Below are positions 1 to 9,393 of a stretch of DNA of 64,000 bases, in pieces. Below the pieces are notes generated by a model that was not told the origin of the DNA, searched no databases, and was given only the letters and a program-made list of their open reading frames with translations. The translations under genes were made by a program, and so were the position numbers. The stretch spans positions 124,001-188,000 of the forward strand of contig NZ_JAATIZ010000001.1 in the NCBI RefSeq assembly GCF_011927625.1, given 5' to 3'. How positions within the stretch are numbered: position 1 is the first letter of the stretch; the number at the start of each line of letters is the position of its first letter. This stretch comes from Paenalcaligenes hominis. Lineage in GTDB: Bacteria > Pseudomonadota > Gammaproteobacteria > Burkholderiales > Burkholderiaceae_B.

Positions 1-798
1 CAACGTAACCAGGCCGATCGCGGTGAAAAATGCAAGCACTAGGGATTGCACATGTTGGCGTAACGACATGCACAGCACATAGGCCAGTGTTGCACTAAGA
101 CAAAGACTTAAAGCGACCCATAAGCCTTGATTAAGGAAGCTAAGACCAATAGCCGCCCCTAAAAGTAAAGCGGCACGCAAGGGCTTGGTGTAGGTTAAGC
201 TGAGGGCATAAAAAGCCGTGGCATACAGCGCTAGGCTTAAGGGTACCGAAGAGGTTTCGTGCAGTCGCCAAATGATGCCCACTGTAGCAACGCATAACAG
301 TAACGCGGCGTCAGCAATCATGCGGCCATAGTCTACAGAGGAAGGCTCGCCACCAAAAGGTAAAGGCAGTGGTTGCGCTGCACGCCGATTGGCTAGTCTA
401 AATACCCCTTGCCATAAAGTGCTGATGAGCACCAAAAAATACAGTAAGTTGGGTAAGCGTGAAGCAAGAATGGTGGCATCAAGCGAAGAGGTAAAAAGCG
501 CAAAGAAAGGCGCAAAGATTTTAATGCTTAGTACCCCTATCCACACATGCAAGGGGCCTATTTCAGCGAATGCTAAATTACCGATTTGAGGGGTAATAAT
601 GGATTGCCAGCCTTCGTATTGGACGGCGCTGAGCATAGCGGCTAGGCCGATGACGTCGTCCGTTTTCCATGGGTCACGCAGAAATAACCCGGCAAAAATA
701 TAAATTAAACCGACTACCCACAACACAGCGCGCGGCAGTTTGCTCGCGGCAGAAGTGGTTAAACGCGCAGGAGTTGTGTGAGGAGTAGTTATGGACAC
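1..798 (-). CDS. ArnT-like (GT-C fold) membrane glycosyltransferase, 3' end missing
   Basis: The leftward reading frame runs open for 266 codons and leaves the window, so the C-terminus is missing. A hydrophobic segment near residues 25-40 is followed by RDPWKTDDVIGLA. An acidic pair at that place is typical of the first periplasmic loop of ArnT/dolichyl-phosphomannose-type (GT-C) transferases, which move sugars from polyprenyl phosphate onto lipid A, glycans or proteins. Several further membrane segments follow. I chose GTG at 798 because the frame has no in-frame ATG near its start; no clear ribosome binding site is visible, so the start is uncertain. The sugar and acceptor cannot be told from sequence. 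Confidence 0.65.
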   Translation of the reverse strand, partial: MSITTPHTTPARLTTSAASKLPRAVLWVVGLIYIFAGLFLRDPWKTDDVIGLAAMLSAVQYEGWQSIITPQIGNLAFAEIGPLHVWIGVLSIKIFAPFFALFTSSLDATILASRLPNLLYFLVLISTLWQGVFRLANRRAAQPLPLPFGGEPSSVDYGRMIADAALLLCVATVGIIWRLHETSSVPLSLALYATAFYALSLTYTKPLRAALLLGAAIGLSFLNQGLWVALSLCLSATLAYVLCMSLRQHVQSLVLAFFTAIGLVTL

Positions 799-882
799 AG
801 CATTTAGAATAAAGATAAAAACAGAGACATATCTTAATTCATATTAGCTGCTAGGGGGGCGGAGTTGTCAGGGAACGGAAAA

Positions 883-912
883 TAAAAAAAGCAGCCAAGA
901 AGGCTGCTTTTC
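883..912 (-). terminator. Intrinsic terminator of rpmE2
   Basis: On the minus strand a GCAGCC/GGCTGC stem flanked by A and T runs is followed by a run of T, just past the rpmE2 stop codon. Confidence 0.85.
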
Positions 913-924
913 TGAGAGCTGGGC

Positions 925-1188
925 TTAGGATTTTTTAAGCGTACCAGCAGTGCGAGCAAAACGGGCGCGGAATTTCTCGACACGGCCTGTTTCAACGATG
1001 CGTGTTTGTGCACCGGTATAGAAAGGGTGGGACTCGGAGGTGACGTCACACTTGAATAGGGGGTATGTTTTACCATCTAGCTCGATGTTTTCACGAGTAT
1101 TAACGGTAGAACGAGTAATAAAAGTGTTACCAGTTTGTTGATCCAAGAACACCACTTCGCGGTATTCGGGGTGGATGCCTACTTTCAT
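925..1188 (-). CDS. rpmE2: 50S ribosomal protein L31 type B
   Basis: This 87-residue protein starts [14 protein letters not shown] and ends in a basic tail ([14 protein letters not shown]), the pattern of L31, which bridges the large and small ribosomal subunits. It has a single Cys (in [12 protein letters not shown]) and lacks the paired Cys of the zinc-binding form, so it is the zinc-free (C-minus, type B) paralogue. Such paralogues are often induced when zinc is scarce. I chose ATG 1188 because an AGGA sequence lies just upstream; a longer frame to 1236 has no family support. The gene stands alone between a promoter and a terminator. Confidence 0.93.
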   Translation of the reverse strand: MKVGIHPEYREVVFLDQQTGNTFITRSTVNTRENIELDGKTYPLFKCDVTSESHPFYTGAQTRIVETGRVEKFRARFARTAGTLKKS

Positions 1189-1266
1189 GATGTTATCCTG
1201 TTGTCTAAAGCGGACCGCCAACAGATGGATTAACACTAATCTGCCACGTATCCTGTAAAACCAAAG

Positions 1267-1294
1267 ATTCTAACATTTAAGCGCGACTTTGCAA
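1267..1294 (-). promoter_or_regulatory. Predicted sigma-70 promoter of rpmE2
   Basis: On the minus strand, TTGCAA (1294-1289) is followed after 16 bp by TAGAAT (1272-1267), about 80 bp before the rpmE2 start. No Zur-like operator was recognised. Confidence 0.5.
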
Positions 1295-1349
1295 AGAAAA
1301 TGACACGTACTTGAAAAAGCATGAGGTAAACGTTGCATAAAAGCAATGA

Positions 1350-2060
1350 CTACATTTTACCTAGTTCGGCCAAAGAGGTGGCATATCCGGCGGTAACGAT
1401 TAAATGGTCTATTAAGCGTATATCGACCAAGCTTAGGGCGCGTTGCAGCTGTTGCGTAAGATGTAAATCGGCATCGCTAGGCTGACGCACACCCGAGGGA
1501 TGGTTGTGTGCAAGTATTATAGCGGCAGCATGATGTTTTAGGGCAGATTTTACAAGCTCACGGGGGTAGACAGAGGCTTGAGTTAAGGTACCTTTGGCGA
1601 CCTCTTCGCTGGTGATTAGGTGCAACTGATTATCAAGATAAAGTGCAATGCAGTGTTCTATGGTTAAGTGACCGAGACGCGCAATGCAATAGTCTTTGAC
1701 GAGGTGAGGGTGATTCATCACAGGACCCATCTGCAAGGATTGTTGTAGGGCTCGTTTATTAATTTCGCTCATAGCTGAAATTTCACAGGCTTTAGCTAAG
1801 CCAATGCCGCTAAATTGCTGTAATTGTGTGATATCAGTGGCTAAAAGACCACGCAATCCGCCCAACTCGTTCAATAAGCTTTGCGCCAATTGCAGTACGG
1901 GCCGCTGCCTGTAGCCTGTGCGAAGCACGATAGCCAGTAGCTCTGCATCGCTAAGCGCAGCGGGGCCAGATTGAAGTAAACGCTCGCGTGGGCGTACATT
2001 ATTTAGGGTTTTGCTGTCAGAAGTCATTGTAGGCATTAAAATAGGCAAATGAATAATCAC
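1350..2060 (-). CDS. radC: RadC family JAB-domain protein
   Basis: The N-terminus has RPRERLLQSGPAAL and SDAELLAIVLRTG, a helix-hairpin-helix type region. The C-terminal JAB1/MPN-like metal site reads AHNHPSG around residues 184-190, followed by an Asp-containing QPSDADL. The family was once linked to DNA repair, but its biochemical role is unsettled. Length fits the family (about 220-230). The start is uncertain: ATGs at 2060 and 2027 both precede the conserved region and neither has a good ribosome site. It is divergent from fkpB, with only about 26 bp between them if 2060 is used. Confidence 0.9.
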   Translation of the reverse strand: MIIHLPILMPTMTSDSKTLNNVRPRERLLQSGPAALSDAELLAIVLRTGYRQRPVLQLAQSLLNELGGLRGLLATDITQLQQFSGIGLAKACEISAMSEINKRALQQSLQMGPVMNHPHLVKDYCIARLGHLTIEHCIALYLDNQLHLITSEEVAKGTLTQASVYPRELVKSALKHHAAAIILAHNHPSGVRQPSDADLHLTQQLQRALSLVDIRLIDHLIVTAGYATSLAELGKM

Positions 2061-2086
2061 GATTTAGACTAATAGGGTGACAGACC

Positions 2087-2563
2087 TTGAGCGTGGAAAA
2101 TCAAGACGAGCGACCAATTGTCCATGCGGACTCTTACCTAACGCTGCACTATTGCATTCAAATTTTGACGGGTCCAGCTGGGGGCACTGTCTTTGCGAAT
2201 ACCTTTGATGGCCGCCCCGCTACATTACAGCTAGGCACTGGACAATGGTCCCCGGGTTTAGAGGCCGCCTTGTTGGGTCGCACCGAAGGGGACGTCTTTG
2301 GTTGTACCCTAGAGCCCGAACAGGCCTACGGCGAGCGTAACCCCGCATTGGTGCAATGGGTAGCTCGAGAACTCATGACCGATCTACAAAACCCCGAGGA
2401 AACTTACGAGCCAGGGGATATGGTGGAGTTTGCCTCCCCAACGAGTATTCGGTATGCCGGGGTATTAAAGCAATGGAATGACGATTCCGCTTTATTTGAC
2501 TTTAATCATCCTCTAGCCGGCGCACAAATACGTCTAGACGTACATATTTTGGGAATATTATGA
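2087..2563 (+). CDS. fkpB: FKBP-type peptidyl-prolyl isomerase, SlpA/FkpB type
   Basis: The 158-residue protein is a short FKBP without signal peptide, so it is cytoplasmic. [10 protein letters not shown], the [14 protein letters not shown] segment and the [19 protein letters not shown] region match SlpA-like isomerases, which carry an insert-in-flap domain with chaperone activity. It ends in an ATGA overlap with ispH, the common fkpB-ispH pair of Proteobacteria. The start is TTG at 2087, with AGGGTG about 7 bp upstream; GTG at 2093 is an alternative. Confidence 0.9.
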   Translation: MSVENQDERPIVHADSYLTLHYCIQILTGPAGGTVFANTFDGRPATLQLGTGQWSPGLEAALLGRTEGDVFGCTLEPEQAYGERNPALVQWVARELMTDLQNPEETYEPGDMVEFASPTSIRYAGVLKQWNDDSALFDFNHPLAGAQIRLDVHILGIL

Positions 2564-3543
2564 AGCCTCAGATTGAATCTTTAGATGACCTGCAGGTCGT
2601 TTTGGCGCAACCGCGTGGTTTTTGTGCGGGTGTGGATCGTGCCATTGATATTGTAGAGCGTGCGTTAGAGCTACACGGTAAACCGATCTACGTTCGTCAT
2701 GAAATTGTGCATAACCGCTATGTGGTAGAAAGCTTGCGCAACAAAGGCGCGATTTTTATTAAAGAATTAGACGAAGCCCCCGCTGGGTCCATCGTGGTGT
2801 TTTCAGCTCATGGCGTGTCTCTTGCAGTACGACAAGAGGCCGAAAAAAGAGGGTTGACGGTGTTTGATGCGACCTGTCCTTTGGTGACGAAGGTGCACCG
2901 AGAGGTCTCTAAAATGCGCACCGAGGGCCGTGAAATCATCATGATCGGGCACAAGGGGCACCCCGAGGTCGAAGGCACCTTAGGTCAAGCCGATGCCGGT
3001 ATGTTCTTAGTGGAAACGGTCGAGGACGTACACAATTTACAGGTGACTGACCCCAGTAATTTGGCTTTTGTGACCCAGACTACGTTGTCGGTGGATGATG
3101 CCGAAGAAGTCGCTCAGGCCCTACGAGAGCGCTTCCCTGAAATTGAAGAGCCTAAAAAAAGCGATATTTGCTATGCCACACAAAACCGCCAAGATGCCGT
3201 CAAGTTTATGGCGCCTCAGTGCGATGTGGTGTTGGTAGTAGGCAGTGTTAATAGTTCTAACTCTAATCGTTTACGCGAGGTGGCCGAACGCATAGGCACC
3301 CCCGCGTATTTATTAGATGATCCTGCCATGGTACAAGAAGACTGGTTTGTGAATGCAAAGCGTGTCGGTATTACAGCGGGGGCATCTGCACCCGAAGAGC
3401 TAGTCCAACAGGTCATAGCGCGTATCCGAGAACTAGGCGGGCTGTCTGTGCGCACCCTTGAAGGGGTAGAGGAAACCATTTCTTTCCCCTTGCCACGCGA
3501 GCTATCGCGCAAACTCAACGAAGCCGAAACCTCAGCTTCTTAA
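2560..3543 (+). CDS. ispH: 4-hydroxy-3-methylbut-2-enyl diphosphate reductase
   Basis: IspH makes isopentenyl and dimethylallyl diphosphate in the last step of the MEP isoprenoid pathway and uses a [4Fe-4S] cluster. The three cluster Cys are visible in [26 protein letters not shown] and [23 protein letters not shown] and [13 protein letters not shown] match the substrate site. At 327 residues it is slightly longer at the C-terminus than the E. coli protein. It overlaps fkpB by 4 bp, so translation is probably coupled. Confidence 0.97.
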   Translation: MKPQIESLDDLQVVLAQPRGFCAGVDRAIDIVERALELHGKPIYVRHEIVHNRYVVESLRNKGAIFIKELDEAPAGSIVVFSAHGVSLAVRQEAEKRGLTVFDATCPLVTKVHREVSKMRTEGREIIMIGHKGHPEVEGTLGQADAGMFLVETVEDVHNLQVTDPSNLAFVTQTTLSVDDAEEVAQALRERFPEIEEPKKSDICYATQNRQDAVKFMAPQCDVVLVVGSVNSSNSNRLREVAERIGTPAYLLDDPAMVQEDWFVNAKRVGITAGASAPEELVQQVIARIRELGGLSVRTLEGVEETISFPLPRELSRKLNEAETSAS

Positions 3544-3561
3544 ATTTTTACCAAGTTAGTG

Positions 3562-3590
3562 AAAAAGCGCGCCTTTAGCGCGCTTTTATT
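3562..3590 (+). terminator. Intrinsic terminator after ispH
   Basis: AAAGCGCGC and GCGCGCTTT form a strong stem with a 5-nt loop, followed by TTTTATTTT. Confidence 0.85.
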
Positions 3591-3608
3591 TTGAGCTCAG
3601 GAGACAAC

Positions 3609-4469
3609 ATGCGTATTGGATTTGCAGGAATCGGTTTGATGGGGTTGCCAATGTGTAGGCGTTTACTCCAAGCAGGGCATCAATTAGCCGTTTGGAATCG
3701 GAGTCAAGCCAAAACGGCTCCTTTAGCAGCTGCAGGGGCCACCGTGTATGACAGCCCTCAAGCCTTAGCCGCGCATACTGATGTGGTGATTCTGTGTTTG
3801 TTTGATGCGAATGCGGTGGCAGAGGTGGTTTTTGGTAAACACGGCTTGGTTCAAGCCCAAAAAAAGACAGCCATAACGGTGGTTGATCATTCCTCAATTG
3901 CACCACAGCGTACACAAGCATTGGCAAAACAACTGCCTGCAGGCTGGCATTGGGTGGATGCCCCTGTTTCAGGTGGCACCGCTGGCGCTGAGGCGGGTAC
4001 GCTGGCCATTATGGCGGGGGGCGCAGCAGAACAGGTGGAACGTATTCGGCCTGTGTTGGCCGCTTATGCCGCTCAGGTCACCCATATGGGGGCGGTGGGT
4101 GCAGGTCAAGTCACTAAGCTATGCAATCAAACCATCGTCACAGCGACCATTACAGCCATAGCGGAAGCCATGTGCTTAGCTCAAGATGCCAATGTGGAGG
4201 TGGCGAAGTTACCCGAGGCCCTGGCGGGTGGGTGGGCGGATTCCGTGCTATTACAAGAGTTTGTAAGTCGCATGTTACATTTGCCCGAACAGCCAACGGC
4301 AACCGTACAGACTATGTTAAAAGACCTAAACACCATTGCAGAGCTAGCGCAAACGCAAGGCACTGCGATGCCAGTCAGTCATGCGGTACAACAACTTTAC
4401 CAAATCGTGCAGCGTCAAGGTTTAGGAAGTCAGGACGTCTCTCATATTATTCAAACTCTAAAAGGCTAA
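3609..4469 (+). CDS. NAD(P)-dependent beta-hydroxyacid dehydrogenase (GarR/MmsB family)
   Basis: The 286-residue protein starts with a Rossmann motif (GFAGIGLMGLPM). It has the family's substrate-binding signature DAPVSGGTAGAEAGTL near residue 118 and the catalytic Lys in GAGQVTKLCNQ near residue 170. The family oxidises or reduces beta-hydroxyacids such as 3-hydroxyisobutyrate or tartronate semialdehyde; the substrate cannot be assigned here. The ATG at 3609 follows an AGGAG site; an upstream extension to 3591 would start inside the ispH terminator and is not supported. Confidence 0.88.
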   Translation: MRIGFAGIGLMGLPMCRRLLQAGHQLAVWNRSQAKTAPLAAAGATVYDSPQALAAHTDVVILCLFDANAVAEVVFGKHGLVQAQKKTAITVVDHSSIAPQRTQALAKQLPAGWHWVDAPVSGGTAGAEAGTLAIMAGGAAEQVERIRPVLAAYAAQVTHMGAVGAGQVTKLCNQTIVTATITAIAEAMCLAQDANVEVAKLPEALAGGWADSVLLQEFVSRMLHLPEQPTATVQTMLKDLNTIAELAQTQGTAMPVSHAVQQLYQIVQRQGLGSQDVSHIIQTLKG

Positions 4470-4472
4470 TTC

Positions 4473-5864
4473 ATGAGTAAAACAGTAAAGCTAGCGCTCG
4501 GTGCAGCGGTAGTAGCAGTGGTCTATGTCGGTAGCACGTGGTATGTAGGAGGTCGAGTAAAAGGCGAGGTGCATAAGCAAGCTGCCGTCGTACAAGACTT
4601 TCTTGCCACGCATTCCTCTATGGCTCTGTTTGATCAAAAGCGTAGCTTTAATATTACCCACTATGAGCGAGGTCTTTTTTCCTCTACGGTTCAATACGAG
4701 GTTGAGCTGGCCGATGCAGAAACAGATTTCACTTTTAAATTAGAAGACAAAATCTATCATGGCCCTTTACCTATTGCGGCGAGGCATTTCGCGCCAGCAC
4801 TGGCAGTGGCTGAGGGCCAATTGGTACGCACTGTGCAAACCCAGGCCTGGTTCGATGCTGCTCAGAACCAGCGCCCCATCACAACCAAAACAGTGTTTGG
4901 CTTTGGCGGCACGGTTAAGGGCCAAGCACAGCTTGCGGCTGTGAATTATACGGATCCTGAGGCCGAAACGACCTTAACTACCGAAGCGGTAGCGGTAGGG
5001 TACGATTACCAAAATAAAACGGGGGAGATTACCGTTGATGTGACGGCACCGAAGTTAAGTGTGATGAATCCCGAGCAATTTAAGCTCGAACTAAGCCAGC
5101 TGCGTATTCACGTCGATGCCAATGAAAACCCAGCTCAAGCGCATTATAACTCGGTGCTCAATCTAGATACCTTGCATTTAAATTCTACGGAAACGGGTGT
5201 CCTGGATCTTAAGGGGCTAGAAGCCAAAGCCAACTATGCCATGCAAGGCGAGCTAATGAATGTAGCTGCCGCGTACGCCCTACAACAAATTGTGGTCGAA
5301 GGCACAGATTATGGCCGCTTGGATTTTGATGTGAAGGCAAAAAATTTGCATCAAGACCTGCTCAATCAGATGGCTTTGGTGGCCGAGTCTGAGCAGCCTG
5401 AAGACGAAGCCAAACTGCGTGTTTTAATTGGCGAGTTTTTGGGCTATGAGCCCGAGCTAGAACACGCCAAATTAACGTGGACGAATCAAAGTGGGAATAG
5501 CGCTATTGCGACGCGCATGAAAGGCGCCCCAGCGTTGGTACAGCATTTCAAAGAGGGCACCGCATTACAAGGCGAGCTAAGCCAAGTCTACGAAATAGTA
5601 ACGTTAGATATTGCCCTGTCTCGGCCTATGTTGCAGCAGGTAGTGGCCGGGAACGGCTTAATGGCCTCTATGTTTGACATGCTATTTGATAGTGCCGTCG
5701 AGGCTGGCCAAGAAGTCGGTTTGGTGACTTACGATGGCACTGAGGTACGATTGCAATTTGCCTTTGATGCAAAACAAGACACCTTGCTACTTAATAACAA
5801 ACCCATCACTGAAGATGAGTTGCTGCAGTTATTTTTAGCGTTGCAAATGGGTGGGTTACTGTAA
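4473..5864 (+). CDS. DUF945 (YdgA-like) protein
   Basis: The 463-residue protein has an N-terminal hydrophobic anchor (residues 5-23) and then a long soluble region with no recognised catalytic motif. The pattern GGRVKGEV..., FNITHYERGLFSSTVQYEVEL matches the DUF945/YdgA family, anchored proteins facing the periplasm with unknown function. It starts 3 bp after the dehydrogenase gene and may share its transcript. Its last 9 bp overlap the end of the convergent maf gene. Confidence 0.85.
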   Translation: MSKTVKLALGAAVVAVVYVGSTWYVGGRVKGEVHKQAAVVQDFLATHSSMALFDQKRSFNITHYERGLFSSTVQYEVELADAETDFTFKLEDKIYHGPLPIAARHFAPALAVAEGQLVRTVQTQAWFDAAQNQRPITTKTVFGFGGTVKGQAQLAAVNYTDPEAETTLTTEAVAVGYDYQNKTGEITVDVTAPKLSVMNPEQFKLELSQLRIHVDANENPAQAHYNSVLNLDTLHLNSTETGVLDLKGLEAKANYAMQGELMNVAAAYALQQIVVEGTDYGRLDFDVKAKNLHQDLLNQMALVAESEQPEDEAKLRVLIGEFLGYEPELEHAKLTWTNQSGNSAIATRMKGAPALVQHFKEGTALQGELSQVYEIVTLDIALSRPMLQQVVAGNGLMASMFDMLFDSAVEAGQEVGLVTYDGTEVRLQFAFDAKQDTLLLNNKPITEDELLQLFLALQMGGLL

Positions 5865-6455
5865 TCCCGCTTGCTGTAAAAGCTGATGGGTTTGGTAAAG
5901 ATCTAAACCCATCACACTGCTGTAACTGCCCTCTAAGTGCGTAATAAACACCGCTGCTCTGCCTTGAATGCCATATGCACCCGCTTTGCCTAGGGGGTCT
6001 TTTGATGCGCAGTAGCGCTCGATTTCTGCTGGGCTTAGGGGTTTAAACTGAAGTGTACTGGTAGATAAAGCGCGATAAATGTGGCCGTTGTAGCCTAAGC
6101 AACAGGCGCTGTGCACTTGGTGAGTACGCCCCGAGAGCCGCTGCAACATAGCAGCAGCATCAGCTAAATCAGTTGGCTTACTTAAAATTTGCCCATCTAG
6201 CTCGACAGTTGTGTCGGCGCATAATACGGGCCAGTCTTGCTGCAAGTCTGGGCGCTGGGCGCGCCATTGCAACGCATGGTGGAGCTTGTCTAGGGCTGTG
6301 CGCTGTACGTAGTGCAGTGCCGTTTCATCAGGCAGAATAGGCTCGTCGTCAGGCCCCATCGCCGGCACATGCAGCACGGTATGAGGCACACCAATTTGCA
6401 GCAATAGCTCGTGGCGCCTTGGGCTTGCAGAGGCCAGATAAAGTGAAGTGCTCAT
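5856..6455 (-). CDS. maf: Maf family nucleotide pyrophosphatase
   Basis: Maf proteins hydrolyse non-canonical or pyrimidine nucleoside triphosphates, a house-cleaning role, and some restrain septum formation. The N-terminus YLASASPRRHELLLQIG is the family signature and resembles the YhdE (dTTP/UTP) type more than YceF. The catalytic Asp is in PVLCADTTVELDG near residue 78, and SGRTHQVHSACCL and KDPLGKAGAYGIQGRAA follow in the usual order. It is the last gene of the leftward purD-to-maf operon, 16 bp after pyk. Confidence 0.92.
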   Translation of the reverse strand: MSTSLYLASASPRRHELLLQIGVPHTVLHVPAMGPDDEPILPDETALHYVQRTALDKLHHALQWRAQRPDLQQDWPVLCADTTVELDGQILSKPTDLADAAAMLQRLSGRTHQVHSACCLGYNGHIYRALSTSTLQFKPLSPAEIERYCASKDPLGKAGAYGIQGRAAVFITHLEGSYSSVMGLDLYQTHQLLQQAGLQ

Positions 6456-6471
6456 TGACCGGCCCCCTACA

Positions 6472-7908
6472 TCAAGAAACCTGCAAAATTTGCATGCTGT
6501 CCGTGCCGCCGGGTTGGTTTTGTGTGCCTTGCGTCAAGATAATCCAGTCGCCTGCTTGAAGCCGGTTTTGTTGCACTAAAAAATCAATAGCGGCTGGGGC
6601 GACGGCGTCAGCAGCATAGGCGCTAGCATCAAAGTCGACGCCATATACCCCGCGAAATAATGCACTGCGTTGAAAGGTTGCGGCATGTCGGGTAAAACAA
6701 AAAATCGGTACGGTAGACTTAATGCGCGACATAATAAGCGGTGTACGACCACTTTCGCTTAAGCTTACGATTGCTTTAATACCAGGGAAATGGTTTGCTG
6801 CGTACATGGCTGACAACGCAATGGTGTCATCGCAGCGTTGAAAGACTTCACCTAAGCGGTGCTTGGAGATCCCACTGGTGGGTTCTGCTTCAGCGCCTAG
6901 GCAAATACGGGCCATGGCTTGGATAGCTTGCACAGGGTATTGGCCGGTGGCGCTTTCCCCTGACAACATTACCGCGTCGGTGTAGTCCAGTACGGCATTA
7001 GCGACGTCAGAAACCTCAGCGCGGGTAGGCACGGGGCTGGTTGTCATGGATTCCATCATTTGGGTGGCGGTAATGACCAACTTATTTAACGTACGAGCAT
7101 GGGAAATGATACGCTTTTGAATACCTACTAAACGAGCATCGCCAATCTCTACACCCAGATCGCCCCGAGCCACCATCACACCATCGCTAGCCGAAATAAT
7201 GTCATCTAAGGCAGCATCGTCTGCTACGGCCTCAGCCCGTTCTATTTTAGCGACTAGCCACGCGGATGAGCCCGCTGCCTGCAAAAGGTCGCGAGCTTGT
7301 TGTATGTCTTTGCCGTAGCGAGGGAAAGACACCGCCACATAATCCAACTGAAGCGCTGCGGCCAGTAAAATATCGTTTTTGTCTTTATCGGTGAGGCTCG
7401 GTGCGGAAATACCCCCACCACGACGATTAACGCCTTTATTGTTCGAGAGCTCGCCCCCATTGATCACGGTGGTTTCTACGCGATCATCATGGACGGCTTG
7501 TACCTGTAAAACGATCTTGCCGTCATCAAGCAAGAGCTCATCGCCTGGCTGGCAAGCATCAATTAAGGGCGGGTATTCGACCGCTACAATTTGCTCTGTT
7601 CCGTCTTCTGCGGGGTGGGTAGTAGACAGGGTAAAGGCGTGCCCAGGCTGTAATTGCACCGCACCATTTGTAAAGCGAGCAATACGAATTTTGGGCCCTT
7701 GTAAGTCACCCATAAGCGCCACACTACGGCCATGCTTGAGTGCTAGCTCGCGCACAAGCTGAGCTTTGGTGCGGTGGTCGTCGGCAGAACCATGAGAAAA
7801 GTTAAGACGAGCCACATCCATTCCCGCTAAGATCAGTTGTTCTATAGCGGCAGCGCTATCGCTAGCAGGTCCTAAGGTAGCCACAATTTTTGTTCTTCGC
7901 AGTGTCAT
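6472..7908 (-). CDS. pyk: Pyruvate kinase
   Basis: It converts phosphoenolpyruvate and ADP to pyruvate and ATP, the last step of glycolysis. Visible are the N-terminal RRTKIVATLGPAS, the active-site block SAWLVAKIERAEAV (catalytic Lys), the metal and nucleotide site VMVARGDLGVEIG, and VITATQMMESM. The C-terminal allosteric domain ends with GGTDSMQILQVS. At 478 residues it has full family length. It sits 5 bp after rlmH, an unusual partner that suggests co-transcription with the nadD cluster. Confidence 0.96.
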   Translation of the reverse strand: MTLRRTKIVATLGPASDSAAAIEQLILAGMDVARLNFSHGSADDHRTKAQLVRELALKHGRSVALMGDLQGPKIRIARFTNGAVQLQPGHAFTLSTTHPAEDGTEQIVAVEYPPLIDACQPGDELLLDDGKIVLQVQAVHDDRVETTVINGGELSNNKGVNRRGGGISAPSLTDKDKNDILLAAALQLDYVAVSFPRYGKDIQQARDLLQAAGSSAWLVAKIERAEAVADDAALDDIISASDGVMVARGDLGVEIGDARLVGIQKRIISHARTLNKLVITATQMMESMTTSPVPTRAEVSDVANAVLDYTDAVMLSGESATGQYPVQAIQAMARICLGAEAEPTSGISKHRLGEVFQRCDDTIALSAMYAANHFPGIKAIVSLSESGRTPLIMSRIKSTVPIFCFTRHAATFQRSALFRGVYGVDFDASAYAADAVAPAAIDFLVQQNRLQAGDWIILTQGTQNQPGGTDSMQILQVS

Positions 7909-7913
7909 ACCGA

Positions 7914-8384
7914 TTAGCTCCGATGATAAGGGTGATTGTGGTTAATTGACCAGGCACGGTAAAGCTGCTCGGCAAGCAATACCCGTACCATAGGGTGAGG
8001 CAGGGTCAAGTCCGATAACCGTATTTTTTGTGGACAGCGCTTTTTGAAATCCGCGTCCAACCCATCTGGCCCACCAATAATAATAGCAAGATCTTGGCTT
8101 TGATCTCGCCATTGTTGTAATTGATCGGCTAACTGCATGGTCGTTAGGTTGCGTCCAAGCTCGTCTAAGGCCACGATGTGCGCGTGGGCAGGGATGGCCG
8201 CCTCAATGCGTTTGGCCTCGGCGGCCATCATTTGTGAGACGGTTTTTCCAGTCGTTCGTGGCTCGGGTTTGATTTCTTTAAGCTCTAGACTGTAATCAGC
8301 AGGCATGCGCTGACTGTAATCAAGCCATGCGGTTTGAACCCAGTCAGGCATGCGTTGCCCGACCGCAATAATGTGTATTTTCAT
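7914..8384 (-). CDS. rlmH: 23S rRNA (pseudouridine1915-N3) methyltransferase
   Basis: This SPOUT-family enzyme methylates pseudouridine 1915 in helix 69 of 23S rRNA using S-adenosylmethionine. [10 protein letters not shown] at the start, [22 protein letters not shown] and the C-terminal [14 protein letters not shown] are all diagnostic. I chose ATG 8384 over an upstream TTG at 8393, giving 156 residues, the usual length. It follows rsfS, as is common. Confidence 0.95.
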   Translation of the reverse strand: MKIHIIAVGQRMPDWVQTAWLDYSQRMPADYSLELKEIKPEPRTTGKTVSQMMAAEAKRIEAAIPAHAHIVALDELGRNLTTMQLADQLQQWRDQSQDLAIIIGGPDGLDADFKKRCPQKIRLSDLTLPHPMVRVLLAEQLYRAWSINHNHPYHRS

Positions 8385-8413
8385 AAAGCGCAACGCCCAT
8401 AAAGGGCGTTGAA

Positions 8414-8800
8414 TTAATCGTCAGATAAAGAAGGCATTTGATCTGTTTTTAGATCAAGCTCTACGGGGAATTCGCCCCAAATTTCCTCAAGGTGATAGTA
8501 GTCGCGAATAGCGGGTTGCATCGCATGCACCACAATATCGCCTAAGTCGACCAATACCCACTCACCGGTTTCAGCGCCTTCATAGGCTAATACATGCAAG
8601 CCGGCCTTTTTTGCCGCATCGACGACACTGTCGGCTAAGGCTTTGGTTTGACGGTTTGAGTTACCACTCGCAATGACCACGCGATCAAATAGACCGGTAA
8701 GTTTGCTGGTGTTAAAGGCTTTAATGTCTTGGGCGCGCACATCGTCCAGTGCGTTCACCACAAGTTGAAGTTGATCTTCGATATTCATAAAATTTTTCAT
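8414..8800 (-). CDS. rsfS: Ribosomal silencing factor RsfS
   Basis: RsfS binds ribosomal protein L14 and blocks subunit joining when nutrients run low. The family core is visible in [54 protein letters not shown] and [11 protein letters not shown]. The frame overlaps the end of nadD by 4 bp (ATGA). A second ATG at 8788, before NIEDQLQLV, could be the true start. Confidence 0.93.
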   Translation of the reverse strand: MKNFMNIEDQLQLVVNALDDVRAQDIKAFNTSKLTGLFDRVVIASGNSNRQTKALADSVVDAAKKAGLHVLAYEGAETGEWVLVDLGDIVVHAMQPAIRDYYHLEEIWGEFPVELDLKTDQMPSLSDD

Positions 8801-9393
8801 AGCTGATAGAGATGATGTTGTTCAATGTAGTGCACCACAGTTTGAGGCACCATCGAAGCTACGGACTGATGCTGTTGTAGCCGTTCACGTATCAGCGTAG
8901 CGGAAATAGAAGTGGGGGCAAAGTCTATATGATGTAAGACTTTGTTCTGCGACTGCAAGTAGTTTTGAAGTTCGGCCGGTGCTTGTAATGAGGCATCAGG
9001 ACGCTTAGCAACGGCTAATTGCACGTGGTCTAAAATGCGCTGCCAATAATGCCAGCTCGTAAAGTTTTGCAGTTGGTCCGAACCAAGTATCCAAAAGTAA
9101 TCGTTATCAGAGGGCAACTGACTGACAGTGTCATAGGTATATGTGGGGCCGCCACGTTCAATTTCTATAGGATTCACCACCAAATGATAATAGGGGGCAC
9201 AAGCTAGCTCTAACATGGCAATACGATGCGCTGCTGGCGCACCCAGTTGTTCCTTTTGCCAGGGTTGTGCTGCAGGTAACAACTGCACCTGATGGAGCTG
9301 TAAGCTATAGAGTGCTGCATTGGCTAACGCAATATGCGCTAGATGAACTGGGTCGAAGCTGCCCCCCAATAAGCCTATGCGTTCTTTAGCCAT
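8797..9393 (-). CDS. nadD: Nicotinate-nucleotide adenylyltransferase
   Basis: NadD adenylates nicotinate mononucleotide to deamido-NAD in NAD synthesis. The nucleotidyltransferase motif [11 protein letters not shown] lies at residues 10-20, and the C-terminal counterpart is [31 protein letters not shown] is the typical central block. It overlaps the end of hemF by 19 bp and rsfS by 4 bp, so this is a tight operon. Confidence 0.95.
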   Translation of the reverse strand: MAKERIGLLGGSFDPVHLAHIALANAALYSLQLHQVQLLPAAQPWQKEQLGAPAAHRIAMLELACAPYYHLVVNPIEIERGGPTYTYDTVSQLPSDNDYFWILGSDQLQNFTSWHYWQRILDHVQLAVAKRPDASLQAPAELQNYLQSQNKVLHHIDFAPTSISATLIRERLQQHQSVASMVPQTVVHYIEQHHLYQL

